From positions 1 through 64,000 of the forward strand of contig CAJKFS010000003.1 in NCBI GenBank assembly GCA_905199225.1: a stretch of 64,000 nt of DNA, read 5' to 3'. Made by a program: the position numbers and the translations under genes. Below, in pieces: positions 30,570 through 39,612 of the stretch. A model generated the notes under the pieces. That model ran no database searches and was not told the DNA's origin. It saw nothing but the letters and a program-made list of their open reading frames with translations. This DNA is from an uncultured Collinsella sp. (GTDB lineage: Bacteria > Actinomycetota > Coriobacteriia > Coriobacteriales > Coriobacteriaceae). Positions within the stretch are counted from its first letter, which is position 1. Every line of letters starts with the position of its first letter.

Positions 30570-31733
30570 CTAATACAGGCCCGCCTCACGAATGGCCTCG
30601 GCAGCCAAAGCGATCTGATCGGGCGGCAGGACCAGTGCCATGCGCACGTGCCCCTCGCCCGAAGGACCAAAGCTCGCGCCCGGCGTCACCACAACGCCGG
30701 CCTTCTCCATGAGCTCCTCGCAAAACGCCATGGAATCGGTGCGGCCACCGGGAAGCTTGGCCCACACAAACATAGAGCCATGCGCGTTGGGGCGCTCCCA
30801 GCCCAGACCCTCAAGACCGTCGCACAGGGCATCGCGGCGCTCCTGGTACTTCAGACGCTGCGCCTCGACCTCATCGCGCGGGCCATTAAGGCACGCGATG
30901 GCGGCCTTCTGGATCGGGAAGAACATACCAAAGTCGATCTGGCTGCGCAGCTTGGCAAAGGCAGAGACCACGTCCTCTCGGCCGACCAAAAAGCCGATGC
31001 GCGCACCGGTGACGTTAAACGACTTGGAGAGCGAGAAAAACTCAACGCCCACCTCGAGCGCGCCGGGATACTGTAAGAAGCTGCCGCCCGGCTCGCCGTC
31101 GAACACAATGTCCGAGTATGCGTTGTCGTGAACGATCAACAGGTCGTGCTCGCGGGCGAAAGCGATGATCTCCTCGTAGATCTCGGGCGTGCCCACCGAG
31201 CCCACCGGATTGGCGGGCAGTGACACGATCATGTACTTGGCACGGTCGGCCACCTCGGGATCGATGCCCGCCACATAGGGCAGGTAATTGTGCTCGGCAA
31301 CCAGCGGATAGTACTCGAGCTTGGCATCGGCGATCTTGGCACCCGCCTCAAAGACCGGGTAGCACGGATCGGGAACCAGAATGGTGTCACCCGGATCGAG
31401 CAGGGCCAGGCCCAAATGGCCCACGCCTTCCTGTGTGCCGTTGCACGACTGCACCATGGACGGCGTAATGCCTGAAACGCCAAAGCGACGCTCATAGTAA
31501 TCGCACACGGCCTGCTTGAGTTCGGGTAGGTCGCGCAGGGCATACTTCCACATCTCGGGATCTTGGGCTGCTTGCGTGAGCGCCTCGACCACATGGTCGT
31601 ACGGCTTAAAGTCGGGCGTGCCCACGCTCATGTTGTAAATGGTCTTGCCCTGAGCCTTCAGCGCGAGAAGCTTGTTGTTGAGCGAAGCGAAGACCTCCGC
31701 GCCAAAGCGGTCGAGACGCTGCGATGCCTGCAT
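30570..31733 (-). CDS. class I/II aminotransferase (PLP), possibly N-acetyl-LL-DAP aminotransferase
   Basis: 387 residues. SVGTPDFKPYDHV, SCNGTQEGVG, PANPVGSVG, DNAYSDIVFDG and SLSKSFNVTGARIGF (PLP lysine in SLSKS) are fold-type I motifs. The DapL/PatA-like pattern would fit the aminotransferase step of the acetyl lysine pathway, missing from the lys operon at 22 kb; other substrates are equally possible. Start at 31733 with GAAAGGTGG upstream. Confidence 0.85.
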   Translation of the reverse strand: MQASQRLDRFGAEVFASLNNKLLALKAQGKTIYNMSVGTPDFKPYDHVVEALTQAAQDPEMWKYALRDLPELKQAVCDYYERRFGVSGITPSMVQSCNGTQEGVGHLGLALLDPGDTILVPDPCYPVFEAGAKIADAKLEYYPLVAEHNYLPYVAGIDPEVADRAKYMIVSLPANPVGSVGTPEIYEEIIAFAREHDLLIVHDNAYSDIVFDGEPGGSFLQYPGALEVGVEFFSLSKSFNVTGARIGFLVGREDVVSAFAKLRSQIDFGMFFPIQKAAIACLNGPRDEVEAQRLKYQERRDALCDGLEGLGWERPNAHGSMFVWAKLPGGRTDSMAFCEELMEKAGVVVTPGASFGPSGEGHVRMALVLPPDQIALAAEAIREAGLY

Positions 31734-31751
31734 GGTGCCACCTTTCGATAT

Positions 31752-31782
31752 AAAAAACGCGGCGCTCCGACAAGAGCGCCGC
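31752..31782 (-). terminator. nadE terminator
   Basis: GCGGCGCTC (31774-31782 on the minus strand) pairs perfectly with GAGCGCCGC (31759-31767), followed by GTTTTTT. Confidence 0.85.
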
Positions 31783-31851
31783 GCGATACGGGCCATCAGA
31801 TTGCAAAAGTGTAACGCTTGCAACCCCCGTATTGGTTCAATTTAGCCAACC

Positions 31852-33828
31852 TTAGTCAATTGCATTGAGCGCGTCGATCTGCGCGAGCCACAGACGCGAG
31901 CTGGCGTCACTCGGCATACGCCAATCGCCGCGCGGGCTGAGCGTCACCGAACCCACCTTGGGACCATCGGGCAGGCAGCTGCGCTTAAACTGCTGGGCAA
32001 AGAAGCGACGATAGAACGTACGCAGCCACGTGTGGACGGTCTTGGCGTCGTAGACGCCCTCGAAGCTCTTGAGCGCCATGCGGTAGATCTTGCCCGGCTC
32101 AAAGCCAAAACGCAGCAGGTAGTAGAGGAAGTAGTCGTGCAGCTCGTACGGGCCCACCAAATCCTCGGTCTTCTGCGCAATCTCGCCGTCGCCCGTGGGC
32201 GGCAAAAGCTCGGGGGACACCGGCGTATCGAGGATATCGAGCAGCGTCTCGGCGATACGCCCGCCAAAGACATCGGCGGCATAACGCACCAGATGGCGCA
32301 CAAGCGTCTTGGGCACACTCGCGTTGACGGCGTACATGCTCATGTGGTCGCCGTTATAGGTAGCCCAGCCGAGCGCCAGCTCCGACAGGTCGCCCGTGCC
32401 GATGACAAAACCGCCGGCCTGGTTGGCCAGATCCATCAGAATCTGCGTACGCTCGCGGGCCTGGCAGTTCTCATAGGTCACGTCTTGGACGGCCGGATCG
32501 TGCTCAATGTCCCTGAAGTGCTGCTCCACAGCCGCGTGAATCGAAACCTCGCGGAAGCTCACGCCCAGGTCGCGGGCAAGCGACTCGGCATTCGACTTGG
32601 TACGATGCGTCGTGCCAAAGCCGGGCATGGACACGGCCGTGATACCGGTGCGCGGCAGCCCCAGTGCATCGAAGGCGCGCACGGTCACAAGCAGTGCCAG
32701 CGTGGAGTCCAGGCCGCCCGAAAGACCGATGACCGCAGCCTTGGTACCCGTATGGGCAAGGCGAGTCTTGAGGCCGGCGGTCTGCAGGTCGAGGATGGTC
32801 TCGCAGCGCTCGGCCAGGTCACCATGGTCGGCCGGCACAAAAGGCGCACGCGGGAAAACGCGGTCGATATCGCAGGCATCGCGCAGGACAGGCTCTTCGG
32901 CCAGCACGTCCTCAAAAGAGAACTCAACGGTCGTGGCCTCCGGCACATCGACCGCGCGGGTCCACGTCGTCGAACGACGGCGCTCGGCAACCAGGCGGTC
33001 AAGGTCAACGTCGGCGATGGCCATATCGCAAGTAAGCAGTTTGGTCGCGGCGAGCTTGGAGCCGTTTTCATAGACGAGGTTCTCCCCCGCAAAGACCATG
33101 TCGGTCGTGGACTCGCCCTCACTCGCGTCCGCGTAGGCATAGGCGCAGTACAGGCGCGCGCTTTGGTTAGAGATAAGGCTGCGACGGTAATCTGCCTTAC
33201 CGATAATCTCGTCCGAGGCCGACGGGTTGAGAATCACCGTCACACCGTCAAGCGCCATCTCGGTCGAAGGGGGCGCCGGCACCCACAGGTCCTCACAGAC
33301 CTCAACGCCCAACACCAGGTCCTCGGCGCCCTCGTCACAGCAACGGTAGACAAGCCCTGAACCCAGCGGGACCGGACCCTGACCGGCAAATTCAACCCAC
33401 ACGGGATCCGCAGGCGCCGGAGCAAACCAACGGCGCTCATAGAACTCGCCATAGTTGGGCAGATACTTCTTGGCCGTGAGGCCCAAAAGCTCGCCCGCAC
33501 AGCACACGGCCGCGCAGTTGTAGATGTTTTCAGCCACCGCAACGGGCAAGCCAACGGTAAAGACGATCGGCAGCTCACGGGTTTCATCGAGTATGTGCAC
33601 CAGTGCTGCTTCGCAGGCATGCAGCAGCGTGCGGTTATGGAACAGGTCGGCCGCGGTATAGCCGGTCAGGTTAAGCTCGGGCAGCACCAGCGCGCGAACG
33701 CCGCGCTCGGTAGCCTCGCGAACAGCCGCCAGCGCAACCTCGGCATTGCCCTCGACATCGGCCACGCGACTCCGCGGCGACGCCGCCGCCACACGCAAAA
33801 AGCCATCAGACTGAGAAAGGTGAAGATT
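31852..33828 (-). CDS. nadE: glutamine-dependent NAD(+) synthetase
   Basis: 658 residues. The N-terminal nitrilase/glutaminase domain has Glu in VLPELNLTGY, Lys in KKYLPNYGEF and Cys in GVEVCEDLWV, which release ammonia from glutamine. The C-terminal synthetase has the PP-loop VIGLSGGLDSTLAL and amidates deamido-NAD with ATP. Start at 33828, with GGGAG 7 nt upstream. Normal length for the long form; monocistronic with its own terminator. Confidence 0.96.
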   Translation of the reverse strand, partial: NLHLSQSDGFLRVAAASPRSRVADVEGNAEVALAAVREATERGVRALVLPELNLTGYTAADLFHNRTLLHACEAALVHILDETRELPIVFTVGLPVAVAENIYNCAAVCCAGELLGLTAKKYLPNYGEFYERRWFAPAPADPVWVEFAGQGPVPLGSGLVYRCCDEGAEDLVLGVEVCEDLWVPAPPSTEMALDGVTVILNPSASDEIIGKADYRRSLISNQSARLYCAYAYADASEGESTTDMVFAGENLVYENGSKLAATKLLTCDMAIADVDLDRLVAERRRSTTWTRAVDVPEATTVEFSFEDVLAEEPVLRDACDIDRVFPRAPFVPADHGDLAERCETILDLQTAGLKTRLAHTGTKAAVIGLSGGLDSTLALLVTVRAFDALGLPRTGITAVSMPGFGTTHRTKSNAESLARDLGVSFREVSIHAAVEQHFRDIEHDPAVQDVTYENCQARERTQILMDLANQAGGFVIGTGDLSELALGWATYNGDHMSMYAVNASVPKTLVRHLVRYAADVFGGRIAETLLDILDTPVSPELLPPTGDGEIAQKTEDLVGPYELHDYFLYYLLRFGFEPGKIYRMALKSFEGVYDAKTVHTWLRTFYRRFFAQQFKRSCLPDGPKVGSVTLSPRGDWRMPSDASSRLWLAQIDALNAID

Positions 33829-34034
33829 CATAAGAATGCTCCCGTGCGTAGACGCCATTCACAACAATTAGCAAGTCCTATTGTAGTTCAACCGCCGGGT
33901 GTAACCGCATCCCACCAACTTGGTGAGCAATTGATGAGTTGATGGTATCTGTTAAATGTCACGTACGATTCACATCTGGTGGGTACCCTGATGGCTACAC
34001 GAAACGAAGCAGATTTACACCGGGAGGACCCCGT

Positions 34035-34988
34035 ATGACAACCAAGTACACCGACGCGCCGCGCACGCGCGTCATGACGCCGGCATCGCTCAACAACGGC
34101 GTGCACGAGAACCATTCCATCGGACAGACCATGGCCATCGCGCCTAAAAAGGGCCTGTTCGATGACATTTCCATTCCCCAGATCATCGCCGGCGCCGCAG
34201 CTGCTGCCACGAGCGTCGCGCTTGCCTCCAAGATTGGTATCGCTGGTTCAGTAATTGGTGCCGCCGTGAGCTCGGTCATCACCGTTGTGTCCTCGCAGGT
34301 CTACCGCCACTTTATCTCTGCCAGCGCCGAAGCAATCAAGGGCACGCATGCCGCTGTCGACTACCCTGCCGGCGCCTACGAGCCCGTTGAGCCCGATGTC
34401 GAGGAGCACCTAGGTGGCGCCGCGACCACGCAGGAAATGCGCCAGGTTGCGGGACGCGCGACCACGGCGCGCGTCGCCCCCAACAGTCTGCGCGCCAAGG
34501 CGGCGGCAGAGCGCAGCCAGACACAAAAGAAGGTCATCGTCTTCTCGATCGCCATCGCCATCGTCGCGGTCATCGCCTGCGCCGGCGCCATCCTTATCAC
34601 CACTGCCGGTGAGGGTCTGGGCGAGCGTCCCGAGCCAATCCTGTCGTCGCGCACGACCGAGAGCGATGCAAATGGCAACACTCAGCCGCAGGATCAGCAG
34701 GCACAGACGGACGACACGCAAGACAGTCCTACCTCTGCCAATTCGTCCTCGAACACCCAAAACCAATCGCAGGGCACCGATTCCTCTACGGCCAGCAGTG
34801 ACACGCCGTCCGGCACGACCGACTCAAGCCAAACGACTGACGGTTCGCAGCCAAGCACGGGCGGTCAGACGAGCGACACCACGTCGGGAACGGGTGCAGC
34901 AGACAGTAGCAACACCAACAGCTCGAGCGGAACCGCGTCCGGCACGGCATCTGACAACTCGAGCCAAGGCACGGCATCGGGCAACTAA
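34035..34988 (+). CDS. membrane protein with long Ser/Thr-rich tail
   Basis: 317 residues, function unknown. A hydrophobic, Ala-rich stretch (IIAGAAAAATSVALASKIGI, then SVIGAAVSSVITVVSS) at about 50-95, a basic linker, and a clear membrane helix (VIVFSIAIAIVAVIACAGAILI) near 175. The last 115 residues are almost only Ser, Thr, Gly, Asp, Gln and Asn, typical of an extracytoplasmic disordered stalk. GGGAGG precedes ATG 34035 by 7 nt. A terminator follows at 35023. Confidence 0.8.
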   Translation: MTTKYTDAPRTRVMTPASLNNGVHENHSIGQTMAIAPKKGLFDDISIPQIIAGAAAAATSVALASKIGIAGSVIGAAVSSVITVVSSQVYRHFISASAEAIKGTHAAVDYPAGAYEPVEPDVEEHLGGAATTQEMRQVAGRATTARVAPNSLRAKAAAERSQTQKKVIVFSIAIAIVAVIACAGAILITTAGEGLGERPEPILSSRTTESDANGNTQPQDQQAQTDDTQDSPTSANSSSNTQNQSQGTDSSTASSDTPSGTTDSSQTTDGSQPSTGGQTSDTTSGTGAADSSNTNSSSGTASGTASDNSSQGTASGN

Positions 34989-35022
34989 GCACATTTGCTT
35001 CTCATAGATAACCGACCTGTAC

Positions 35023-35056
35023 AACGGGCGCGAATCGAAAGCGGTTCGCGCCCGTT
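35023..35056 (+). terminator. terminator of the Ser/Thr-rich membrane protein gene
   Basis: AACGGGCGCGAA (35023-35034) pairs perfectly with TTCGCGCCCGTT (35045-35056), extended inward by TCG/CGG. Few T residues follow. Confidence 0.7.
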
Positions 35057-35099
35057 TGCCTTGGGCGCCGCCATGGCGAACGCCATGCGATGGTAAGAT

Positions 35100-35116
35100 G
35101 CTTTACATGTGTAAAG
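35100..35116. promoter_or_regulatory. palindrome overlapping a ribosome-binding site
   Basis: CTTTACA-TG-TGTAAAG is a perfect 7-2-7 dyad; its right arm runs into AAAGAGGAG, the ribosome site of the gene at 35129. It may be an operator or hide the site by pairing. Confidence 0.45.
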
Positions 35117-35128
35117 AGGAGATTTGCC

Positions 35129-36436
35129 ATGAGCAAGACAATAGTTAGGCCCACGCTTTCGCTGGGCAACCACATCTATCTGTATCGCCTGCTGCGCGAT
35201 GCGATTGGATGTGGCAAGCAAACGTTTATGACGCAGGTCGAGGAGGCGCTCGCCGCTGGCGACATGACCGCTTATGACCTGGGCTTCGAGTCCACGCGCG
35301 AGCTGCTCGAGGAGCTCGACGACTGCATTAAGCTGACCGTCTTTAAAGGCGGCCGCCTGTATGCCACGGTCATCGCCAACGAGGCCTGGGATGCTGCACT
35401 TGCCAAGGGCGAGGACAAGCCCAAGACCGCCAAGGGCGCCAAGCAGTCCTACAAAAAGAAAAAGCGCGGTGAGAAGGACCTCAAGGCCGTGCGCCCCAAG
35501 CACGTTAAGCGTCCCGAGCCCGAAGCCATGGTTGAAGCCGCGCCGGAACCCAAGCCCGAGACAGAGATCGAAGTCGCTATTGAGGTAACGGCAGAAGCCG
35601 AAACCGAAATCGCCGCCACGACCGATTCCGAAGTCATATCCGAGCAGGAAGCCACTGTGGAGCTCAACGAAGCGCCCAAGTCGACAACCGAAGAAGCCGC
35701 TGACCAACCCGAGCCGTCTGCGTTCCAAAACAGCGATGTCTTTGGCGACGAGGCCGAGGACGATCAGTCCGACGAGCCCGCAGATCAAGACGCTACCGAG
35801 TCGACACCGGAGCCCGAGACGCCGCAGCCCGCCATCTCGCTCACGGTCGTCTATGACCCCGAGAACGCCAACGCCGGCATCACCACCATGGCATCCACGC
35901 CCATCGAAGCAAAGTCGAGCGTCGAGAACGAGGACGCGACGCAGGTTGAGGTTGAAACCGCAGCTGCAGACGCGCCCGTCACCGTGGAGCCCGCAGATTC
36001 CACGATCAAGCCGGAAGCGACGCCGGAGCCCGCACCCGTCATCGAATCCGTGCCCACCTCTGCTTGCGGCCAAATTCCCGCACCGGCACCGGCTTCGGCA
36101 CCCGCAGCGGCCCCAACCCCCGCACCCGCAGCACCGACCATCCCCGAGGACTTCCCCATCGATTTCGCAACCGAGGTCTTCTGCCCCGGCCCGCTTCTGC
36201 ACCAGCTGTCGACCTATCTCCCCTACGGCGCCGATACCCTCGGCATTGTCGGCGAGTACTACTGGATCGCCCGCGAGCGCGGTACCATCGAGGCCGCGCG
36301 AAACCGCGCAAGCTTCCCCCTGCGCTACACGCAGGCCGGCGAGCGCCGCGAGGTTGCCGTGCGCATCCGCCGCAATACCACCGGTGGCCTCGGATCCACC
36401 TGGGCCATCGATAAAGTCGAAGAACCCGAGCAGTAA
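35129..36436 (+). CDS. 435-residue protein with two conserved-looking ends and an acidic disordered middle
   Basis: Not recognised. Residues 1-95 (LSLGNHIYLYRLLRDAIGCG, then TVFKGGRLYATVIANEAWDA) look like a compact alpha/beta or winged-helix domain. Residues 95-115 are Lys-rich (KKKKRGEKDLK). Residues 120-340 are Glu/Pro/Ala/Thr-rich low complexity. Residues 345-435 (FATEVFCPGPLLHQLSTYLP, GERREVAVRIRRNTTG) form a second folded domain. The layout suggests a DNA- or RNA-binding regulator with a long linker. GAGGAG lies 7 nt before ATG 35129. Confidence 0.75.
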   Translation: MSKTIVRPTLSLGNHIYLYRLLRDAIGCGKQTFMTQVEEALAAGDMTAYDLGFESTRELLEELDDCIKLTVFKGGRLYATVIANEAWDAALAKGEDKPKTAKGAKQSYKKKKRGEKDLKAVRPKHVKRPEPEAMVEAAPEPKPETEIEVAIEVTAEAETEIAATTDSEVISEQEATVELNEAPKSTTEEAADQPEPSAFQNSDVFGDEAEDDQSDEPADQDATESTPEPETPQPAISLTVVYDPENANAGITTMASTPIEAKSSVENEDATQVEVETAAADAPVTVEPADSTIKPEATPEPAPVIESVPTSACGQIPAPAPASAPAAAPTPAPAAPTIPEDFPIDFATEVFCPGPLLHQLSTYLPYGADTLGIVGEYYWIARERGTIEAARNRASFPLRYTQAGERREVAVRIRRNTTGGLGSTWAIDKVEEPEQ

Positions 36437-36441
36437 CGACA

Positions 36442-36478
36442 AACGACTCAAATCCAAATCAGGATTTGAGCCGTTTTT
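36442..36478 (+). terminator. Rho-independent terminator
   Basis: ACGACTCAAATCC (36443-36455) pairs with GGATTTGAGCCGT (36462-36474) with one mismatch; the pairing runs into GTTTTTAT. Confidence 0.85.
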
Positions 36479-36507
36479 ATTTGTTGATGTTGCGTAACCA
36501 ACAGCGA

Positions 36508-36647
36508 GCGGGCCGCAAGTGCCCCAGGTTGCCGTGAAAGAGGAGCGACGCGTACTTCGGTACGCGAGCGACGGCTTGAACGGCAAGATGGGGTGCTTGC
36601 GACCCGCGCAGCGTCGAGCAGTTACGCGGTTTGGAAAACCGCGTAAC
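36508..36647 (+). repeat. structured repeat, copy 2, with 3' hairpin module
   Basis: GCGGG..CGCAAG..CCCCA-gg-TTGCCGT / GAAAGAGGAG / GCGTAC-TTCG-GTACGC hairpin / CGACGGCTTGA / ACGGCAA-ga-TGGGG..CTTGCG..CCCGC, spanning 36508-36607. Every stem segment pairs. GCAGCGTCGA and the hairpin GTTACGCGGTTT...AAACCGCGTAAC (36621-36647) follow. It has the same plan as 9089-9188 and 26010-26142. It lies between converging genes, just before the ettA stop codon. Confidence 0.8.
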
Positions 36648-36650
36648 GAT

Positions 36651-38330
36651 CTAGTCGCGCGTCAGCTTACGGTGAATACGATGCGGCTGGGCTGCGTCCT
36701 CGCCAAGGCGCTCGATGCGGTTGGCCTGATAGGCCTCGAAGTTGCCCTCAAACCAATACCAGTTGCCCGGATTCTCGTCGGTGCCCTCCCACGCCAGAAT
36801 GTGCGTAGCGACGCGGTCCAGGAACATACGGTCGTGGCTAATAACCACCGAGCAGCCCGGGAACTCGAGCAGCGCCGCTTCGAGCGAGGACAGCGTCTCG
36901 ACGTCGAGGTCGTTCGTGGGCTCGTCGAGGAGCAGCAGGTTGCCGCCCTGCTTGAGCGTAAGCGCCAAGTTCAGACGGTTGCGCTCGCCACCGGAGAGTA
37001 CGCCGGCGCGCTTCTGCTGGTCCTGGCCTTTAAAGCCAAAGCTCGCCACATAAGCACGGCTCGGAACCTCGGTCTCACCGACCATCATGTGGTCCAGGCC
37101 ATCCGAGACGACCTCCCACAGGTTCTTATCGGGGTCGATGCCGGAACGGTTCTGATCGACATAGGAGATCTTGACGGTCTCGCCCACCTCGAGCTCGCCC
37201 GAAGTCAGCGGCTCCAGGCCCACGATGGTCTTGAACAGCGTGGTCTTGCCCACACCGTTGGGGCCGATGACACCCACGATACCGTTGCGCGGCAGGGTGA
37301 ACGATAGGTCGTCGATGAGCACACGGCCATCGAACTCCTTGTGCAGGTGATGAGCCTCGAGCACCTTGTTGCCCAGACGCGGGCCCACGGGGATGCGGAT
37401 TTCGGTCCAGTCGAGCTTCTGGCTTGCGCGGGCCTCGGCCTCCATCTCCTCGTAACGAGCCAGACGGGCCTTGTTCTTGGCCTGGCGAGCCTTGGGCGAG
37501 CTGCGTACCCACTCGAGCTCGGCCTCCATGCGCTTGGCGAGCTTGGCGTCGCGGTTGCCCTGCGCCTCGATACGGGCGGCCTTGGTCTCCAGATACGTGG
37601 AGTAGTTGCCCTTGTAGGGATAAAGGTGACCGCGGTCGACCTCGCAGATCCACTCGGCAACGTTATCCAGGAAGTAGCGATCGTGCGTGACGGCAAGCAC
37701 CGCGCCCTGGTAGTTGTGCAGGAAGTGCTCGAGCCACAGGATCGACTCAGCGTCCAGGTGGTTCGTGGGCTCGTCGAGCAGCAGCAGGTCGGGAGCCTCG
37801 AGCAGCAGCTTGCACAGGGCCACGCGGCGGCGCTCGCCGCCGGAAAGCACGTTGACCGGCATGTCGGAATCGGGCAGCTGCAGGGCGTCCATGGCCTGGC
37901 CGAGCTTGGAATCGATATCCCAGCCGTCGGCGGCGTCGATCTCGTCCTGGAGCTTTCCCATCTCGGCCATGAGGGCGTCCATGTCGCAATCCGGGTCGCA
38001 CATCTCCTCGCCGATCTTATTGAAGCGATCGACCTTGGCGATCATGTCGCCAAATGCCATGCGCACGTTCTCGATGACGGTCTTGTCGTCGTCGAGCGGC
38101 GGCTCCTGCTGCAGGATGCCCACGGTGTAGCCGGGGGTGAGCCTGGCATCGCCGTTGGAGACCTCCTCGATGCCGGCCATGATCTTGAGCAGGGTCGACT
38201 TGCCCATGCCGTTGGGACCCACGACGCCGATCTTGGCACCGGGGTAGAAGCTCAGGGTCACGTCGTCAAGGATTACCTTGTCGCCATGGGCCTTGCGAGC
38301 CTGATACATCTGGTAGATAAACTCTGCCAT
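36651..38330 (-). CDS. ettA: energy-dependent translational throttle protein EttA (ABC-F)
   Basis: A 559-residue ABC-F protein with two ATPase domains: Walker A GPNGMGKST near 40 and GPNGVGKTT near 330, signatures LSGGERRRVALCK and LSGGERNRLNLA, Walker B LLLLDEPTNHLDA and DEPTNDLDVE. The P-site linker region (about 240-300, KARQAKNKARLARY) and full length match EttA, which binds the ribosomal E site and gates translation by ATP/ADP ratio. Confidence 0.95.
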   Translation of the reverse strand: MAEFIYQMYQARKAHGDKVILDDVTLSFYPGAKIGVVGPNGMGKSTLLKIMAGIEEVSNGDARLTPGYTVGILQQEPPLDDDKTVIENVRMAFGDMIAKVDRFNKIGEEMCDPDCDMDALMAEMGKLQDEIDAADGWDIDSKLGQAMDALQLPDSDMPVNVLSGGERRRVALCKLLLEAPDLLLLDEPTNHLDAESILWLEHFLHNYQGAVLAVTHDRYFLDNVAEWICEVDRGHLYPYKGNYSTYLETKAARIEAQGNRDAKLAKRMEAELEWVRSSPKARQAKNKARLARYEEMEAEARASQKLDWTEIRIPVGPRLGNKVLEAHHLHKEFDGRVLIDDLSFTLPRNGIVGVIGPNGVGKTTLFKTIVGLEPLTSGELEVGETVKISYVDQNRSGIDPDKNLWEVVSDGLDHMMVGETEVPSRAYVASFGFKGQDQQKRAGVLSGGERNRLNLALTLKQGGNLLLLDEPTNDLDVETLSSLEAALLEFPGCSVVISHDRMFLDRVATHILAWEGTDENPGNWYWFEGNFEAYQANRIERLGEDAAQPHRIHRKLTRD

Positions 38331-38421
38331 ATGTCTGTTCTATCCTTTCTATCTGCTGTTTCCCTATTCTTGATTCGCTTTAGTGGAAACGAAATGAGGG
38401 AACCAGCTCTGAAACGTAACG

Positions 38422-38449
38422 AAAAAGGGGCATGGTTGCCCACACCCCC
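38422..38449 (-). terminator. sdpI terminator
   Basis: On the minus strand GGGGGTGTGG pairs with CCATGCCCC around GCAA, followed by TTTTT (38422-38426). Two wobble pairs. Confidence 0.6.
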
Positions 38450-38514
38450 TAATACTACCTGGGAAAAGTCCCCCGGAACATACTATGAACTGCGTACGCT
38501 AGTTTTCCGCAACC

Positions 38515-39219
38515 TTAACGAGCGGCTCGCTGCGATTTGCGCCACAACAGATACGAGTAGACGTAAACGGCTCCAACCGAACCAAACGCCAGAGCCGCAA
38601 TCACCGCGGCGACGACTTCACTCGAAAGCACGCTGCCTGCCACGCCCATCACAATCAGGCCAATACCCAGCACCATAAAGCAGGCGCCGCCAAAACGCTG
38701 CGTACGGCGCCAGTTCTCGGGATCGGCAAGCGCCCAGGGTGTCTTGATACCGAGCGTATAGTTCTGCTTCACACGCGGCAAGTAGTTGCCTACGCCGATG
38801 AACAGCAAACCGACAACACCGGAAATCAGCACGTTAACCGAACCGACCGCCGGCACCACGCCCCAGACCGTAAGCTCTCCCAGCCAGCTTATGGCGCACA
38901 TGAACAAGGTGAAGGCGATTACGAAGCCCTGGTAGAACTTGCCCGAGGTTCGATATGCCTCACCTTTGGGGTCGATGCGCGGCACCATGTAGAACATTGC
39001 GAGAAGCGCCAGAGGCAGCACGCCGAGCGCGGAGGCCATCCAACTAGGACCCCAACCGTCGACGGCGCCGTTCGCACCCCAGTGCGTGGGAATCTGTGCA
39101 GGCAGGCTCGGCATCACCATGAGGTGCGCTACAACATTAATAGCGCAGACCACAACAAGCATGGCCCACACGCGCGACGATACCCCCGTGGCGTGAATGC
39201 CCTTGTTTTCGTTATTCAT
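38515..39219 (-). CDS. sdpI: SdpI-family membrane protein (DUF1648 plus SdpI)
   Basis: 234 residues with six or seven hydrophobic segments. The N-terminal DUF1648 part has MPSLPAQIPTHWGANGAVDG; the SdpI half has NLPRVKQNYTLGIKTPWAL-type sequence near 160. In Bacillus, SdpI gives immunity to the toxin SdpC and sequesters the repressor SdpR. No SdpC gene is visible here. Start at 39219 overlaps sdpR by 8 nt. Confidence 0.9.
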   Translation of the reverse strand: MNNENKGIHATGVSSRVWAMLVVVCAINVVAHLMVMPSLPAQIPTHWGANGAVDGWGPSWMASALGVLPLALLAMFYMVPRIDPKGEAYRTSGKFYQGFVIAFTLFMCAISWLGELTVWGVVPAVGSVNVLISGVVGLLFIGVGNYLPRVKQNYTLGIKTPWALADPENWRRTQRFGGACFMVLGIGLIVMGVAGSVLSSEVVAAVIAALAFGSVGAVYVYSYLLWRKSQRAAR

Positions 39220-39490
39220 CCTTATCACCTTCCGTGTTTGTAAAGCCCATAAACCAGCCAATCAAATCCTGCATGACGGTGGTGTTTAAGCTGTATACGA
39301 TGTTTTGGCCATGACGTTCGTCGGTCACCAGCCCGGCATTTTTAAGCGTCGCCAAATGGTGGCTCAGCGAAGGCTTGCTGATGTCAAAATGCTCGGCAAG
39401 CTCCCCCGCCGTGCAATTGCCCTCGCGCAGCAGCTCCAAAATACGCCGCCGCGTCGGATCGGCCAGTGCCTTAAAACCCTCTCCCGGCAT
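39212..39490 (-). CDS. sdpR: ArsR/SdpR-family autorepressor
   Basis: A 92-residue winged-helix repressor: FKALADPTRRRILELLREGN, AGELAEHFDISKPSLSHHL and LVTDERHGQNIVYSLN. No metal-binding cysteine motif, as in SdpR. GAGAGGAGG lies 5 nt before ATG 39490. It presumably represses sdpRI until SdpI captures it at the membrane. Confidence 0.9.
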   Translation of the reverse strand: MPGEGFKALADPTRRRILELLREGNCTAGELAEHFDISKPSLSHHLATLKNAGLVTDERHGQNIVYSLNTTVMQDLIGWFMGFTNTEGDKDE

Positions 39491-39612
39491 AGAACCTCCT
39501 CTCACCAGTTCGTTCGACGCGCACACTATACTCGATATTTAGATGTTTGTCTAATTATCTAATTCAGCAATAGCCATAGAACACTCGTTCGCTTTTAGTT
39601 ACAATACCGTTA

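Noticed and set aside
38515..39490. An SdpC-type toxin system
   Set aside because: Only the regulator and immunity-like genes are present; no toxin precursor gene was found on either side.
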